DNA of 64,000 bases from Streptomyces marianii (GTDB lineage Bacteria; Actinomycetota; Actinomycetes; Streptomycetales; Streptomycetaceae): assembly GCF_005795905.1 (NCBI RefSeq), contig NZ_VAWE01000001.1, positions 3,890,001 to 3,954,000 of the forward strand, in the 5' to 3' direction. The notes under the pieces were generated by a model. The model did not search any database. It saw only the letters and a list, made by a program, of their open reading frames with translations, and was not told the DNA's origin. The translations under genes were made by a program, and so were the position numbers. Positions 55,911 through 63,894 of this stretch are shown piece after piece; position 1 is the stretch's first letter, and each line of letters starts with the position of its first letter.

Positions 55911-56120
55911 CTAAGCAGCCAGCTTCAAGCACTCCACGTTGACCAGGTGGATGTTCTTGCAGTCCAAGGCGTACGCCAGCCCACCGGCGACGAAGACACC
56001 GCCGCGCGCGATCGACAGGACCAGGTCCGGCTCGAAGCCGTCGTCGGCGATCGTCTGCGCGAGCTCACGGACCGCGACGCCGAACTTCTCGTACGTCAGG
56101 TTCTCGCGTATCCCACTCAT
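55911..56120 (-). pseudogene. 5' part of a phosphoribosyltransferase gene, truncated
   Basis: The frame encodes MSGIRENLTYEKFGVAVRELAQTIADDGFEPDLVLSIARGGVFVAGGLAYALDCKNIHLVNVE in outline, the well-conserved start of an actinobacterial phosphoribosyltransferase (LSIARGGV is the substrate-side strand-loop). After NVE it diverges into CLKLAA and a stop. The PRPP-binding motif and everything after are missing. Its likely 3' end is at 51,967-52,020. The intact protein would be about 170-185 residues. Confidence 0.8.
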
Positions 56121-56133
56121 CGTGTACCGGCCC

Positions 56134-56709
56134 TCACACCTGCGTCCGATGGAAGTTCATGAACGACCGCGAGGCCGTCGGCCCCCGCTGCCCCTGGTAG
56201 CGGGACCCGTACTTCGCGGAGCCGTACGAGTGCTCCGCCGGCGAGCTCAGCCGGAACATGCACAGCTGCCCGATCTTCATGCCCGGCCAGAGCTTGATGG
56301 GCAGGGTGGCCAGGTTCGACAGTTCCAGCGTGACGTGCCCGGAGAACCCGGGATCGATGAAGCCGGCCGTGGAGTGCGTGACCAGACCGAGCCGGCCGAG
56401 CGAGCTCTTGCCCTCCAGCCGGGAGGCGATGTCGTCGGGCAGGCTGACGACCTCGTACGTCGATGCCAGCACGAACTCGCCGGGGTGCAGGATGAACGCC
56501 TCATCGCCCTCCGGCTCCACCAGCCGCGTCAGGTCCGCCTGCTCGACGGCGGGGTCGATGTGGGGGTAGCGGTGGTTCTCGAACACCCGGAAGAAGCGGT
56601 CGAGCCGCACGTCGATGCTCGAGGGCTGCACCATCGAATCGTCGAACGGGTCGATGCGCACCCGTCCCGCGTCGATCTCGGCCCGGATGTCCTTGTCTGA
56701 GAGAAGCAC
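56134..56709 (-). CDS. dcd: dCTP deaminase
   Basis: The 191-residue enzyme deaminates dCTP to dUTP for thymidylate synthesis. It begins [37 protein letters not shown], with conserved blocks [45 protein letters not shown] and GQLCMFRL. The catalytic Glu lies in [22 protein letters not shown] and the trailing [13 protein letters not shown] closes the site. Length matches the trimeric Dcd family. The start is GTG 56709. Its former downstream partner on this strand is the broken phosphoribosyltransferase. Confidence 0.98.
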   Translation of the reverse strand: MLLSDKDIRAEIDAGRVRIDPFDDSMVQPSSIDVRLDRFFRVFENHRYPHIDPAVEQADLTRLVEPEGDEAFILHPGEFVLASTYEVVSLPDDIASRLEGKSSLGRLGLVTHSTAGFIDPGFSGHVTLELSNLATLPIKLWPGMKIGQLCMFRLSSPAEHSYGSAKYGSRYQGQRGPTASRSFMNFHRTQV

Positions 56710-56929
56710 GCCCCGAGGATACGCAGAGCGCGCGGGGCCGCCCCAATCGGGCCGAGCCCGCGCGCCATGCTCGCTCTCGCGTCGCGCCGCTCCACGCCGG
56801 CCGGGTCGGCGTCCCGTCCAGCGGGACCGCCCCGGCGTGCCACCGCCGGAACACCTCCGGCGTTCCGCCGATGCGCGCGGGTGACACCGCCTGCACCGGG
56901 CGGGTGGCCTGGTTCCCACCGCGCGCCCG

Positions 56930-57139
56930 TCAGCGGTTCTGCAGCACCACGGGGACGGCTTGCCGCAACCGTGCACACCGGGGGCAGCGGATGAGCCGCC
57001 CGGGCCCGATCCGGCCGGCACCGAGCTGCTGCATCGGGAACGACGAGGTGGTGAAGACATGCCCTTCGGCACAGCGGACGACGGTGCGCGAGAGTGAATC
57101 GCCTTGATCCATCGAGTACTTCGAGTCCATCGGCTGCAT
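56930..57139 (-). CDS. Small zinc-ribbon-like protein
   Basis: The 69-residue protein ([35 protein letters not shown]...[26 protein letters not shown]) has one C-x-x-x-H-type site (RCAEGHVF) and a C-P-R-C pair, suggesting a zinc-ribbon. ATG 57139 is chosen because AAGGGA is 5 bp upstream; a second ATG is at 57130. Function is unknown. It lies between dcd and the tRNA-Gly gene, as a single-gene unit. Confidence 0.65.
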   Translation of the reverse strand: MQPMDSKYSMDQGDSLSRTVVRCAEGHVFTTSSFPMQQLGAGRIGPGRLIRCPRCARLRQAVPVVLQNR

Positions 57140-57473
57140 CAAGTCCCTTCCCCGGCAAGCTGGATGAGACAGCCACATTAGGGGATCAACAGGACAGCAC
57201 TCCACGCGGCACTCCGCCGCCAAAGGTACGCCCCAACGCCTCCACGTCGCAGCCGCATCGGGCACCGCACGGAAGGCCGCGGCCCCAGCCTGCGGACGTC
57301 CCGCCCGACCGACGACCGCGGGGACCGCGGGGGCGGTCAGCAGCGGACGACCGGCGGGCGCGGCCGACGGCCGAACTGCCGGAAATGCACGGAAGCCCCT
57401 CGGCGCAATACACCGGGGGCCTTCGATGGGGTACAGTGTGCAACGCTGCGACTTTGATCAACCAAGCCGCTTC
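57140..57473. other. Stretch upstream of tRNA-Gly without a supported gene
   Basis: The 334 bp include the tRNA promoter region. Its last 60 bp are less GC-rich, with TACAGTGTG and GACTTTGATCAA upstream of the tRNA. No other gene or strong hairpin is seen. Confidence 0.5.
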
Positions 57474-57544
57474 GCGGGTGTAGTTTAATGGTAGAACATG
57501 AGCTTCCCAAGCTCAGAGCGCGGGTTCGATTCCCGTCACCCGCT
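57474..57544 (+). tRNA. tRNA-Gly (anticodon CCC)
   Basis: A 71-nt cloverleaf: acceptor GCGGGTG pairs with CACCCGC (57537-57543), D-arm with TTTAATGGTAGAAC, anticodon stem TGAGC/GCTCA with loop TTCCCAA giving anticodon CCC (codon GGG). The T-arm is CGGGTTCGATTCCCG, and the discriminator is T followed by encoded CCA (57545-57547). The gene is followed by a terminator and then an integrase stub, so its 3' end is a likely attB/attL for an integrative element. Confidence 0.97.
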
Positions 57545-57550
57545 CCAGAC

Positions 57551-57582
57551 AGAAGCCCCAGGCCATCGGGCCCGGGGCTTCT
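57551..57582 (+). terminator. Terminator after tRNA-Gly
   Basis: AGAAGCCCC (57551-57559) pairs with GGGGCTTCT (57574-57582) and is followed by TTG-rich sequence (CTTTGTTGTC). It is 4 bp after the CCA end of the tRNA. Confidence 0.85.
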
Positions 57583-57599
57583 TTGTTGTCTAGACCTGT

Positions 57600-57848
57600 C
57601 TAAGCGCCTTGCACCAGATCCGCACCAGAAGGCTTCTCCTTGCCCTTCTGGCGGGCGGCCCGCACCAGCTGATCCAGCCCGCTTGCAACTTCCTGCTGCC
57701 GGTCCAAGTCGGAGTGCTGATAGATCAGCGCGGCCTTCTCCGAGGACTGCCCGGCACGGACCATCGTGTCCTTGAGCGTGGCCCCCGAGCGGGTCGCGAG
57801 GGTGTGGCCGGTGTGACGAAGATCGTAGAAGCTGAAGCCGTCCGGCAT
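57600..57848 (-). pseudogene. 3' stub of a tyrosine recombinase (integrase)
   Basis: The reverse frame encodes MPDGFSFYDLRHTGHTLATRSGATLKDTMVRAGQSSEKAALIYQHSDLDRQQEVASGLD in outline. LRHTGHT carries the second catalytic Arg and His, GQSSEKAALIYQH the last region with the nucleophilic Tyr. Everything N-terminal of this is missing; similarity stops abruptly at 57,848. The stub's 3' end is 56 bp from tRNA-Gly, as for elements that integrate into tRNA genes. It marks an old integrative element (pSAM2/AICE-like). Confidence 0.9.
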
Positions 57849-58109
57849 GCCGACGAGGGACCGAGCCCAGCCCGCATCCTCCAGGACCCCGCCTGGGACG
57901 CCCTCGCCACCGTCCTCGCCGACGCCGAAACAGCCGGCCACAACCCGACCACCCTCCTCGACCAAGCCCTCGGCCAACGCCATACACCCAGCCCCCGCGC
58001 CCAGGCAGCCATGGCCCGCAGCACCACACGACTCCCCAACACCCCGATCCACTCCGCGACAGGCACGCCGACCGCTTTTCAGCAGCCGCCACACGTGCGG
58101 CGGCGTTGA
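57849..58109 (+). pseudogene. C-terminal fragment of a plasmid/mobile-element protein
   Basis: The forward frame gives ARILQDPAWDALATVLADAETAGHNPTTLLDQALGQR and then a short Pro/Thr-rich tail to a stop at 58,109. This resembles the C-terminal part of large replication or mobilisation proteins of actinobacterial plasmids and integrative elements. It has no start signals and joins the integrase stub directly, so it is a scar of a deleted element. Family assignment is weak. Confidence 0.4.
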
Positions 58110-58120
58110 TCGGCCGACGT

Positions 58121-58204
58121 GTTCCCCGAGGGAACAAGATGGTTCCCCAAGGGAACGGAGAGATTGCTCCGTCCCGGAACCCGCCCTCCGTTCCGCGAGG
58201 GGAG
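58121..58204. promoter_or_regulatory. Tandem palindromic operators (GTTCCC-N3-GGGAAC)
   Basis: GTTCCCCGAGGGAAC (58121-58135) and GTTCCCCAAGGGAAC (58142-58156) are two perfect 6-bp inverted repeats with 3-bp centres, spaced exactly 21 bp (two helical turns). A degenerate third copy, GTTCCGCGAGGGGAG, lies at 58190-58204. The pattern is that of cooperative binding by a dimeric regulator. They sit just beyond the flavoprotein gene, in the scar of a mobile element. Confidence 0.75.
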
Positions 58205-58213
58205 CACCTCCGA

Positions 58214-58756
58214 TCACCTTCCGGAGGATCCTGCGATCTTGCCGTCCAGCAGCTCCAGCGCCTCCTCCCACCGGAAGCGGTCCGCTCCTCCGCCCGCCTT
58301 CGGTCGGTGCGGCTCGTACGACCCGAACAGCACGCCCATCTTCCGCAGTTGGTCCAGGCTCCGGCCGTACGCCGGGTGTGCGGCCATGGCGGTGTTCACG
58401 TACGGCAGGACCACGGTCGGGATCTCCATCCCATACGCCTCGCACAGGATGCCGAGGGCGAGGGTGTCGGCGATGCCTGCCGCCCACTTGTTGACCGTGT
58501 TGAAGGTGGCCGGGGCAACGGCTATGGCGTCGGCCGGCGGGAGCGGGCGTGGTTCGCCGGGGCTGCGCCAGGCCGAGCGGATCGGGTAGCCCGTCTGGGC
58601 CTCGATCGCCTCGGCGTCGAGGAAGCCGAGCCCCTGGGGTGTGGCTATGACGCCGACGCCCCAGCCCTGCTCCTGCGCGGCGGTGATCAGCTTGTGGGTC
58701 TCGCCCGCGATGCCGGCGGCGCAGACGACGACGTACAAGAACGGCTGTGCGGTCAC
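58214..58756 (-). CDS. Flavoprotein (phosphopantothenoylcysteine-decarboxylase-like)
   Basis: The 180-residue protein starts at GTG 58756 (VTAQPFLYVVVCAAGIAGETHKLITAAQEQGW). It has the HFCD-flavoprotein fold: VCAAGIAGE replaces the usual G-(S/G)-I-A-A/x, PADAIAVAPATFNTVNKWAAGIADTLAL is the conserved P-A-T-x-N-T/K-x-x-G-I-A-D motif that binds FMN, and PTVVLPYVNTAMAAHPAYG follows. It is translationally coupled (GTGA overlap) to an upstream regulator gene. The pair is, to my knowledge, common in Streptomyces; the reaction is unknown. Confidence 0.9.
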   Translation of the reverse strand: MTAQPFLYVVVCAAGIAGETHKLITAAQEQGWGVGVIATPQGLGFLDAEAIEAQTGYPIRSAWRSPGEPRPLPPADAIAVAPATFNTVNKWAAGIADTLALGILCEAYGMEIPTVVLPYVNTAMAAHPAYGRSLDQLRKMGVLFGSYEPHRPKAGGGADRFRWEEALELLDGKIAGSSGR

Positions 58757-59787
58757 GCGGGGACTCCCAGTCGGCGGCTGAAGTGGTGAAGCTCGGGCAG
58801 CGTACGCCGCCGGTCACGGGCGGCCATGTCGGCGACCAGGTCGCGGACGGCAGGACGGCGTACGTCCTGGGCGGCACAGGTCTCGGCGATACGAAGGGCC
58901 TGGTAGCCCTCGGCCAGGCGGCCCTGCTGGTTGTAGGCGCGGGCTGCTTCGACCCACAAGGCCGCCCGGCGTTCGGGGACGGGGATGTGGCGGCGCATCA
59001 GGGGCGCGGCGGTGTTCAGGGCGATGCCGGCGTCACCGAAGGCGACCGCGGCGCTCACCGCGTGAAGGGCGAGGTTGGTGGGGCTGAAGTTCGCCCAGGC
59101 GTCGGGCCGGTCGAGCGCGACGTAGCGGGCGACGTCCTGGGCCTCGTCGAGAAACTCGCGGGTAGCGGCGCGGTCGCCGGCGGTGCTAGCGGCCGTGACC
59201 CCCCGCAGGAGGAGCAGGCCCACAGCGGCGGGGTAGCGCGGTGAGCGCTGGTCGTAAGCGCCGGCGAGCTGTCCCGCCGTGTTGTGGACGAGAGTGACGG
59301 CCTGGGTGGTGTGCTTCTCGCGGGTCAGGACGTGGGCGTGCACACGGACGCTGGAAGCGAGGACGACGGGGTCGCCGGAGTGCTCGGCTTCGGCCAAGGC
59401 GCGGCCCACCGCGAGCCAGGCGTTGCCGTGGTCTCCCTGCTTGAGCAGCAGGCTGGTCGAGGTCTGGTACGCGGTGGCCAGGAGTCCGGCCATCTCGGCC
59501 TCGTTGCGGTGGTCGCCTGCGGCTTCCCGCAAGTCGGCGAGGAGGCTGGGCAGGGTGGTCTCCAGCTCCGCGTATTCGCAGGTGCAGAACAGACGCCGGA
59601 CGGCTGCGACGCGGGTTCCCAGGGAGCCCGTATCTGAGGCACCTCCCTGACCGGAGGCTGTCCGCGGACTGGGGAGGAGGGCGCGGGGGGAGGAAGGCCC
59701 CACCACGCCTCGATGTGAATGTGGCCAGTGATCGGCCACCCAGCAGCGAGAACGCGACGAACTTATGACCGAAACACAACTCATCAT
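58753..59787 (-). pseudogene. Regulator of the XRE/TPR type lacking its DNA-binding N-terminus
   Basis: From about 59,640 down to 58,753 the protein reads LGTRVAAVRRLFCTCEYAELETTLPSLLADLREAAGDHRNEAEM and continues as a TPR-like helical repeat domain to ELHHFSRRLGVPA. Intact family members carry about 100 residues of XRE helix-turn-helix before this point. Here the upstream frame (to ATG 59787) is unrelated Ser/Arg/Pro-rich sequence with no helix-turn-helix. The gene is therefore truncated, although the C-terminal part is open and still overlaps the flavoprotein gene. Confidence 0.7.
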
Positions 59788-59801
59788 TGATCAATGCGCT
59801 G

Positions 59802-61356
59802 ACCGCTACGTCAACACCGTTGCGTTAGCGCTGTGAGCGGCTGTTGAGGCCGTGGGCGAAGAACGCGACGGTGGTGTGGACGGTGTAGTTCTGGGCCTTC
59901 TGGGGGTGCTGTCCGGCGTTCGGTCCGTACTTGCTGGTGGGGTTCTTGCGGGTGCGGGCCTTCACTCGTTGCCGTCGGTGGGCGGGCAGGAGGTCGCTCA
60001 GGGCGGCGTGGCCGATCGTGCCGACCAGGTCGATGGGGGTGCCGGGGAAGATTCCATGGCCGGCGGTGACGGTGTCGGTTGCGGCGGCCAGCAGGACGGT
60101 GAAACTGATCCGTTCCCTGGGTACTTCCGGCCGCCTGGTCAGGGCGTCGTCGCCGGCGCGGATCAGAGCCTGGTAGGCGGTGAGCAGGGCGTAGACCTCC
60201 TGGTCGAGGCCGTCGGTGCTGCGGGAGCGCAGGACACGGCCGTCGAGCATCGTGGCCTTGATCGAAAAATACGTGGTTTCCGCCTGCCACCTGCGGTGAT
60301 AGAGCTCAACGAGCTCGGCGGACGGATAACGGACGGGGTCCAGCAGGTTGGTGATCAGCCGCCATTGCTCGGTGCGGACGGTGCCATCGGCCAGGGTGAC
60401 GGTGAGGGCCGCCTCGATTATGCGCACCGGCAGCAGCACCGGCAGGACGCCGTAGCCGATGCGGGCGATGTAGGAGCCGTCGCCCAGGTGCTCGGCGGGG
60501 GTGGGGACGCGGCGGGCCCCGGAGCGCACCAGGAACCGGGCCCCGCTCTGATGGACGGCATCAAGGAACTCGTTGCCGTCGAAGGCCGTGTCGGCGAGTA
60601 GGAGCATTGTCTGGTCCAGGGAGGTCAGAAGCCGCTTGGCGTAGGGGAGTTCGCCCTGGGACTCCGGTCCGAAGGCGGCGGCTATGAGCGCGCGGGTGCC
60701 GCACTCGACCAGGGTCAGCAGCCGCAGGAGCGGATAGCCGAACTCCAGACCCTCCCCGGCCCGTTTGGGGTAGTGCCAGGTGAGCGTCTCGTCGTCGGGG
60801 GTGTGCAGCAGGGTCCCGTCGACGGCCACCGTGCGCAGGCCCCGGTAGAAGGACCCCTCCTGCCCGGGGCGGGCGACGGGCCCGGCAAGCGTCTCGAACA
60901 GACGCCGCAGAGGTGCGGCCCCCACCCTGCGCCTGGCCCGCGTCAGCGAGGAGACCGCAGGACGCACCAGGGCCAGCGGGGTCAGGGCGGCAGTCAGTTG
61001 GGACCACACCGTGCGGTACGAGCGGTGTTCGAACAGCGCGAGAGCGAGCACGAAGTACACCACCACCCGAGAAGGCAGCAGCCGCAGGCGCTTCTCGCGC
61101 CGGCCGGTCTCCTCCAGCACCGCGTCCACCAGCGCGAAGTCCACGACCTGGGTCAACTCCCCCAGATGACCCGGCGCGAACACACCCCGGGCTGTCTCGA
61201 TCGTGGACGTGATGACAGACTTCTCCTGCAACGGGACCCCTGACCTTGATCGACTCTCTTCGCCGATCGTTGATCTATCAGGTGGTCCCGTCGCGCTGTT
61301 CAGCAGGGCTTGACTTACAACTCAAAGACCAAACGCAACGGTGTTGACCGCTACGT
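59802..61356 (-). mobile_element. IS4-family element with a perfect 10-bp target duplication
   Basis: The element spans 59812-61346 (1,535 bp) with inverted ends CAACACCGTTGCGTT (59812-59826) and AACGCAACGGTGTTG (61332-61346), perfect over 15 bp. It is bounded by ACCGCTACGT at 59802-59811 and 61347-61356. A 10-bp duplication is typical of IS4-family elements. The transposase is intact. The perfect target duplication indicates a recent insertion, here between the truncated regulator and the secreted-protein cluster. Confidence 0.95.
59825..61231 (-). CDS. IS4-family transposase
   Basis: The 468-residue transposase has an N-terminal DUF4372-like region (LGELTQVVDFALVDAVLEETGRREKRLRLLPSRVVVYFVLALALFEHRSYRTVWSQL in outline). 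The DDE core has Asp in LRTVAVDGTLLHTPD, Asp in LLADTAFDGNEFLDAV, and Glu in the YREK-type motif as YHRRWQAETTYFSIK. The C-terminal end is basic (RRQRVKARTRKNPTSKYG). All catalytic residues are visible; the gene fills the element. Confidence 0.95.
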   Translation of the reverse strand: MQEKSVITSTIETARGVFAPGHLGELTQVVDFALVDAVLEETGRREKRLRLLPSRVVVYFVLALALFEHRSYRTVWSQLTAALTPLALVRPAVSSLTRARRRVGAAPLRRLFETLAGPVARPGQEGSFYRGLRTVAVDGTLLHTPDDETLTWHYPKRAGEGLEFGYPLLRLLTLVECGTRALIAAAFGPESQGELPYAKRLLTSLDQTMLLLADTAFDGNEFLDAVHQSGARFLVRSGARRVPTPAEHLGDGSYIARIGYGVLPVLLPVRIIEAALTVTLADGTVRTEQWRLITNLLDPVRYPSAELVELYHRRWQAETTYFSIKATMLDGRVLRSRSTDGLDQEVYALLTAYQALIRAGDDALTRRPEVPRERISFTVLLAAATDTVTAGHGIFPGTPIDLVGTIGHAALSDLLPAHRRQRVKARTRKNPTSKYGPNAGQHPQKAQNYTVHTTVAFFAHGLNSRSQR

Positions 61357-61399
61357 ACGTTCCTGATCGTCTCTGTCAAATTCCCAAGGGGGGATATCC

Positions 61400-61822
61400 G
61401 TGAGATCTACACGTCTCACCGCTCTGCGTGAGTCTGGCCGGCGAATAGGCACCGTCGCCCTCGGTGCAGCCGCTGTGCTCGGCCTCCTCACCACGCCCGC
61501 CCAGGCATCGAGTTGGTCCAGCTATCTGTCGGGGGTCGGTCCCGGCTACGAATCCCGCCGCTGGTACGACACCGGCGGCGCCACCACGATCAAGTTCACA
61601 GGCTGCAGTGGCGGCAGCGGCGCTGAAGTCCGCCTCCGCAAGGACACCTTCGGGCCCGACCCCGCCTACTCGACGGCACTGTTCACAAACTGCTTCGCCA
61701 GCAGCACCTCGACCTCGACCGGAAACTGGTCCGACCACGGCTCCGGCGACTACTACTTCGCGGTCAACGAGGCTGCGGTCAGCCTGAAGCTCTCGGTCAA
61801 GTCGCTCACCGTCTCCTACTGA
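61400..61822 (+). CDS. Small secreted protein
   Basis: The 140-residue protein starts at GTG 61400 behind AAGGGGGGAT. A Tat-independent signal peptide (MRSTRLTALRESGRRIGTVALGAAAVLGLLTTPAQAS, cut near 36) precedes a mature domain of about 104 residues. That domain is rich in Ser, Gly, Thr and Tyr, with two Cys (FTGCSGGSG and FTNCFASS) that may pair, and a repeating aromatic/Gly pattern (WSSYLSGVGPGYESRRWYDTGG; NWSDHGSGDYYFAVNEA). I do not recognise a family. It is followed by a terminator-like stem and then ABC-transporter genes on the same strand. Confidence 0.75.
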   Translation: MRSTRLTALRESGRRIGTVALGAAAVLGLLTTPAQASSWSSYLSGVGPGYESRRWYDTGGATTIKFTGCSGGSGAEVRLRKDTFGPDPAYSTALFTNCFASSTSTSTGNWSDHGSGDYYFAVNEAAVSLKLSVKSLTVSY

Positions 61823-61832
61823 CGATCCCGTC

Positions 61833-61871
61833 CCTCCGGCCCCACACCTCCCGTGCGAGTGGGGCCGGAGG
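61833..61871 (+). terminator. Stem-loop between the secreted-protein and ABC genes
   Basis: CCTCCGGCCCCAC (61833-61845) pairs perfectly with GTGGGGCCGGAGG (61859-61871) around a 13-nt loop. It lies 11 bp after the secreted-protein stop and 30 bp before the ABC ATPase start. It could reduce read-through and so keep the secreted protein more abundant than the transporter. Confidence 0.8.
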
Positions 61872-61900
61872 TACCTCTCTCCAGCGCCGAGGTACCACCT

Positions 61901-62647
61901 ATGCCCTTGCAGTACCAGTCCTGCACGTTCCGCTACGCCCGCACGTCAGGTCCCGTGCTTGACCGGCTCGATCTGGAGTTCTCGCCTGGCCACACGGTTC
62001 TCCTCGGGCCCAACGGCGCAGGCAAGAGCACGCTGCTCTCCCTCGGCGCCAGCGCCTCAATGACGCAGTCGGGACTCGTCCGGTTCGGGCGGCTCGACCC
62101 GGCGAACCGCAGGCAGGTGCAGGCTTACCGACGGAAGGTGTCCTGGTTGCCGCAGCGCCCCGGTTTCCTTCCGGGACTGACGTGCAGAGAGCATGTGGCG
62201 TACGTCGGGTGGCTCAAGGGAATGCGTGGGCGTGACGCATGGCTCGCGGCGCCGGAGGCGATCGAGAGGGTCGGCCTCACCGACAAGATGAACAACAAGG
62301 TCAAGACTCTGTCCGGGGGTCAGCAACAGCGGATCGCGATTGCCCAAGCGCTCGTTCATGAAGCGGAATTGCTGCTTCTCGACGAGCCGACTGTAGGGCT
62401 GGACCCGCACCAGCGGCGCCGATTCCTCGATTTGCTGATCTCGCTGCGCGGCATGGTCAACGTGATCGTCTCCACCCATGACATCGGCGACCTCGACGAG
62501 GCGTTCGACGAGGTCGTCGTCCTCGAGTCGGGCCGGGTGAGGTTCATGGGGGCGGTCGAAGAATTCGCCGCACATGCCCAACCCGACTGCGCGCCGGGTC
62601 GACGGCTGGAGAGCGCCTACGCCTCGCTGCTGGAGGCGACCGAGTGA
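61901..62647 (+). CDS. ABC transporter ATP-binding protein
   Basis: The 248-residue ATPase begins MPLQYQSCTFRYARTSGPVLDRLDLEF. It shows Walker [16 protein letters not shown], the Q-loop in RKVSWLPQRPGF, ABC signature TLSGGQQQRIAIAQAL, Walker B LLLLDEPTVGLD and the switch His in VIVSTHDIGD. ATG 61901 is preceded by GAGGT and gives the normal N-terminus. It overlaps the following membrane-protein gene by GTGA. It likely powers export linked to the secreted protein or a partner peptide. Confidence 0.95.
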   Translation: MPLQYQSCTFRYARTSGPVLDRLDLEFSPGHTVLLGPNGAGKSTLLSLGASASMTQSGLVRFGRLDPANRRQVQAYRRKVSWLPQRPGFLPGLTCREHVAYVGWLKGMRGRDAWLAAPEAIERVGLTDKMNNKVKTLSGGQQQRIAIAQALVHEAELLLLDEPTVGLDPHQRRRFLDLLISLRGMVNVIVSTHDIGDLDEAFDEVVVLESGRVRFMGAVEEFAAHAQPDCAPGRRLESAYASLLEATE

Positions 62648-63894
62648 TCACCTGGGCGAACCTCCGCTCCTCGGCTGCACTGTGGCTGGCTCTGCCCGCC
62701 TTGTTCTACGCCGGTCTGTACATCGACGACGTCACTTACACCGCGCCGTCGAGATACGGGGTGGAGTCCGGTGAGCTGGCGGCCTACGGCATGGCGATCA
62801 TCGCCCCGGCGGTGGCCGGGGCCGCCGCGTGGGAAGCGGGCCGCCACCGTCTGTTGGGAGCCCTGCGAATCGTCGGCGCACGCCGCCTTCCTCATCAGCT
62901 CTTCCGGGCTGTCACGCCCGTATTGATCCTGCACCTCCTCCTCATCGTGGGTGCCCTCGTGATGGCCCGCAGGGCTGTGGGAGTGTGGCCGGGCGATGCC
63001 GGGTGGCTCGCCGTGGCGCATCTGGTCGTGCTCCCCCTCGGCTGGATGATCATCGGCTGGTGCCTGGGAGAGGTGCTGCCCAGGAGTATCGCGGCGCCCA
63101 TCGCCGGGATTGGTTGCTGGGCCTGGCTCTCCGTACCGCACACATTGGCCACCGCTTGGGTGCGCCACCTCGGTGGTTTCATAGACGGGACGTCGACCGT
63201 CACCGATGTCCGCTTGCCTGCCGCGTATGCCGTGCCGTGGGCCGTCGTCGCCGGCATGGGCCTTGCCCTCTGGCTCTTCGTCCATATGCGTCGGCGCGCC
63301 TGGGGTGCAGCCGTCGGCGTCCTCGTGCTGGCAATCACGTTCGTCACCGGTCGCATCATGGTCGCCGACTGGGGCTACCAACGCCCGACGAGCCCACGAA
63401 GCGTCGCCATGACCTGCGTAGGAGACGCCCCAAGAGTGTGCGTTCCGCCGGAATACAAGCAGTACGCCGAGCAGCTGCGACGCGATGCGCTGGTCCCCCT
63501 GGCACGGCTCAAGGCCGCCGGCCTCACCTCGCCTCAAGAACTGCGCATCACCTCCGATACGGTCCCGCTCAAACCGGGCACGTGGCCGCTGTTCTGGTCG
63601 CTCCCGCCGCTCCATTCCCAGGCCGACCCTGACCAGTACGCGGTGAGTCTGGCCCAGTCGGCAGTAGTCGGCACAGCCGCGCGCGCGGGGACCGACTGCC
63701 GGCAAGGCAGCGCTGTCCCATCCGCCTGGGCAGCCCTGGTGATCGGTGTGGACGAACCGGCCATGCGGCAGGCGATGCTCGACACCGACTGGGCCGCTCT
63801 CCAAGAGGTCCGTCGCCTTCCTGCCAAGGAACAGCTCGACTGGTTCGGCAAGGCAGCGGCAAGCGGAGAGCCCTGCTCCCGGGGCGTCTCATGA
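62644..63894 (+). CDS. Membrane protein of the ABC cluster
   Basis: The 416-residue protein starts with GTG 62644 (VITWANLRSSAALWLALPALFYAGL) and has about six membrane helices in its first 240 residues. A hydrophilic C-terminal domain of about 170 residues follows (from GYQRPTSPRSVAMTCVGDAPRVCVPPEYKQYAEQL), probably outside the cell. Cys residues in that domain (TCVGD, VCVPP, DCRQG, PCSRG) suggest disulfides. It is coupled on both sides (GTGA with the ATPase, ATGA with the next gene). It is presumably the permease, with an unusual extracellular domain. I do not recognise a family. Confidence 0.8.
   Translation: MITWANLRSSAALWLALPALFYAGLYIDDVTYTAPSRYGVESGELAAYGMAIIAPAVAGAAAWEAGRHRLLGALRIVGARRLPHQLFRAVTPVLILHLLLIVGALVMARRAVGVWPGDAGWLAVAHLVVLPLGWMIIGWCLGEVLPRSIAAPIAGIGCWAWLSVPHTLATAWVRHLGGFIDGTSTVTDVRLPAAYAVPWAVVAGMGLALWLFVHMRRRAWGAAVGVLVLAITFVTGRIMVADWGYQRPTSPRSVAMTCVGDAPRVCVPPEYKQYAEQLRRDALVPLARLKAAGLTSPQELRITSDTVPLKPGTWPLFWSLPPLHSQADPDQYAVSLAQSAVVGTAARAGTDCRQGSAVPSAWAALVIGVDEPAMRQAMLDTDWAALQEVRRLPAKEQLDWFGKAAASGEPCSRGVS

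Noticed and set aside
57600..58877. Continuous 425-codon reverse frame taken as one integrase
   Set aside because: Only the last 83 or so residues resemble an integrase; before that the frame is antisense to other fragments and to the flavoprotein.
59790..59800. CATTGATCAATG-like palindrome next to the IS4-type element as an operator
   Set aside because: It is a short A/T-rich palindrome immediately outside the IS target duplication; no second copy or adjacent promoter supports a regulatory role.
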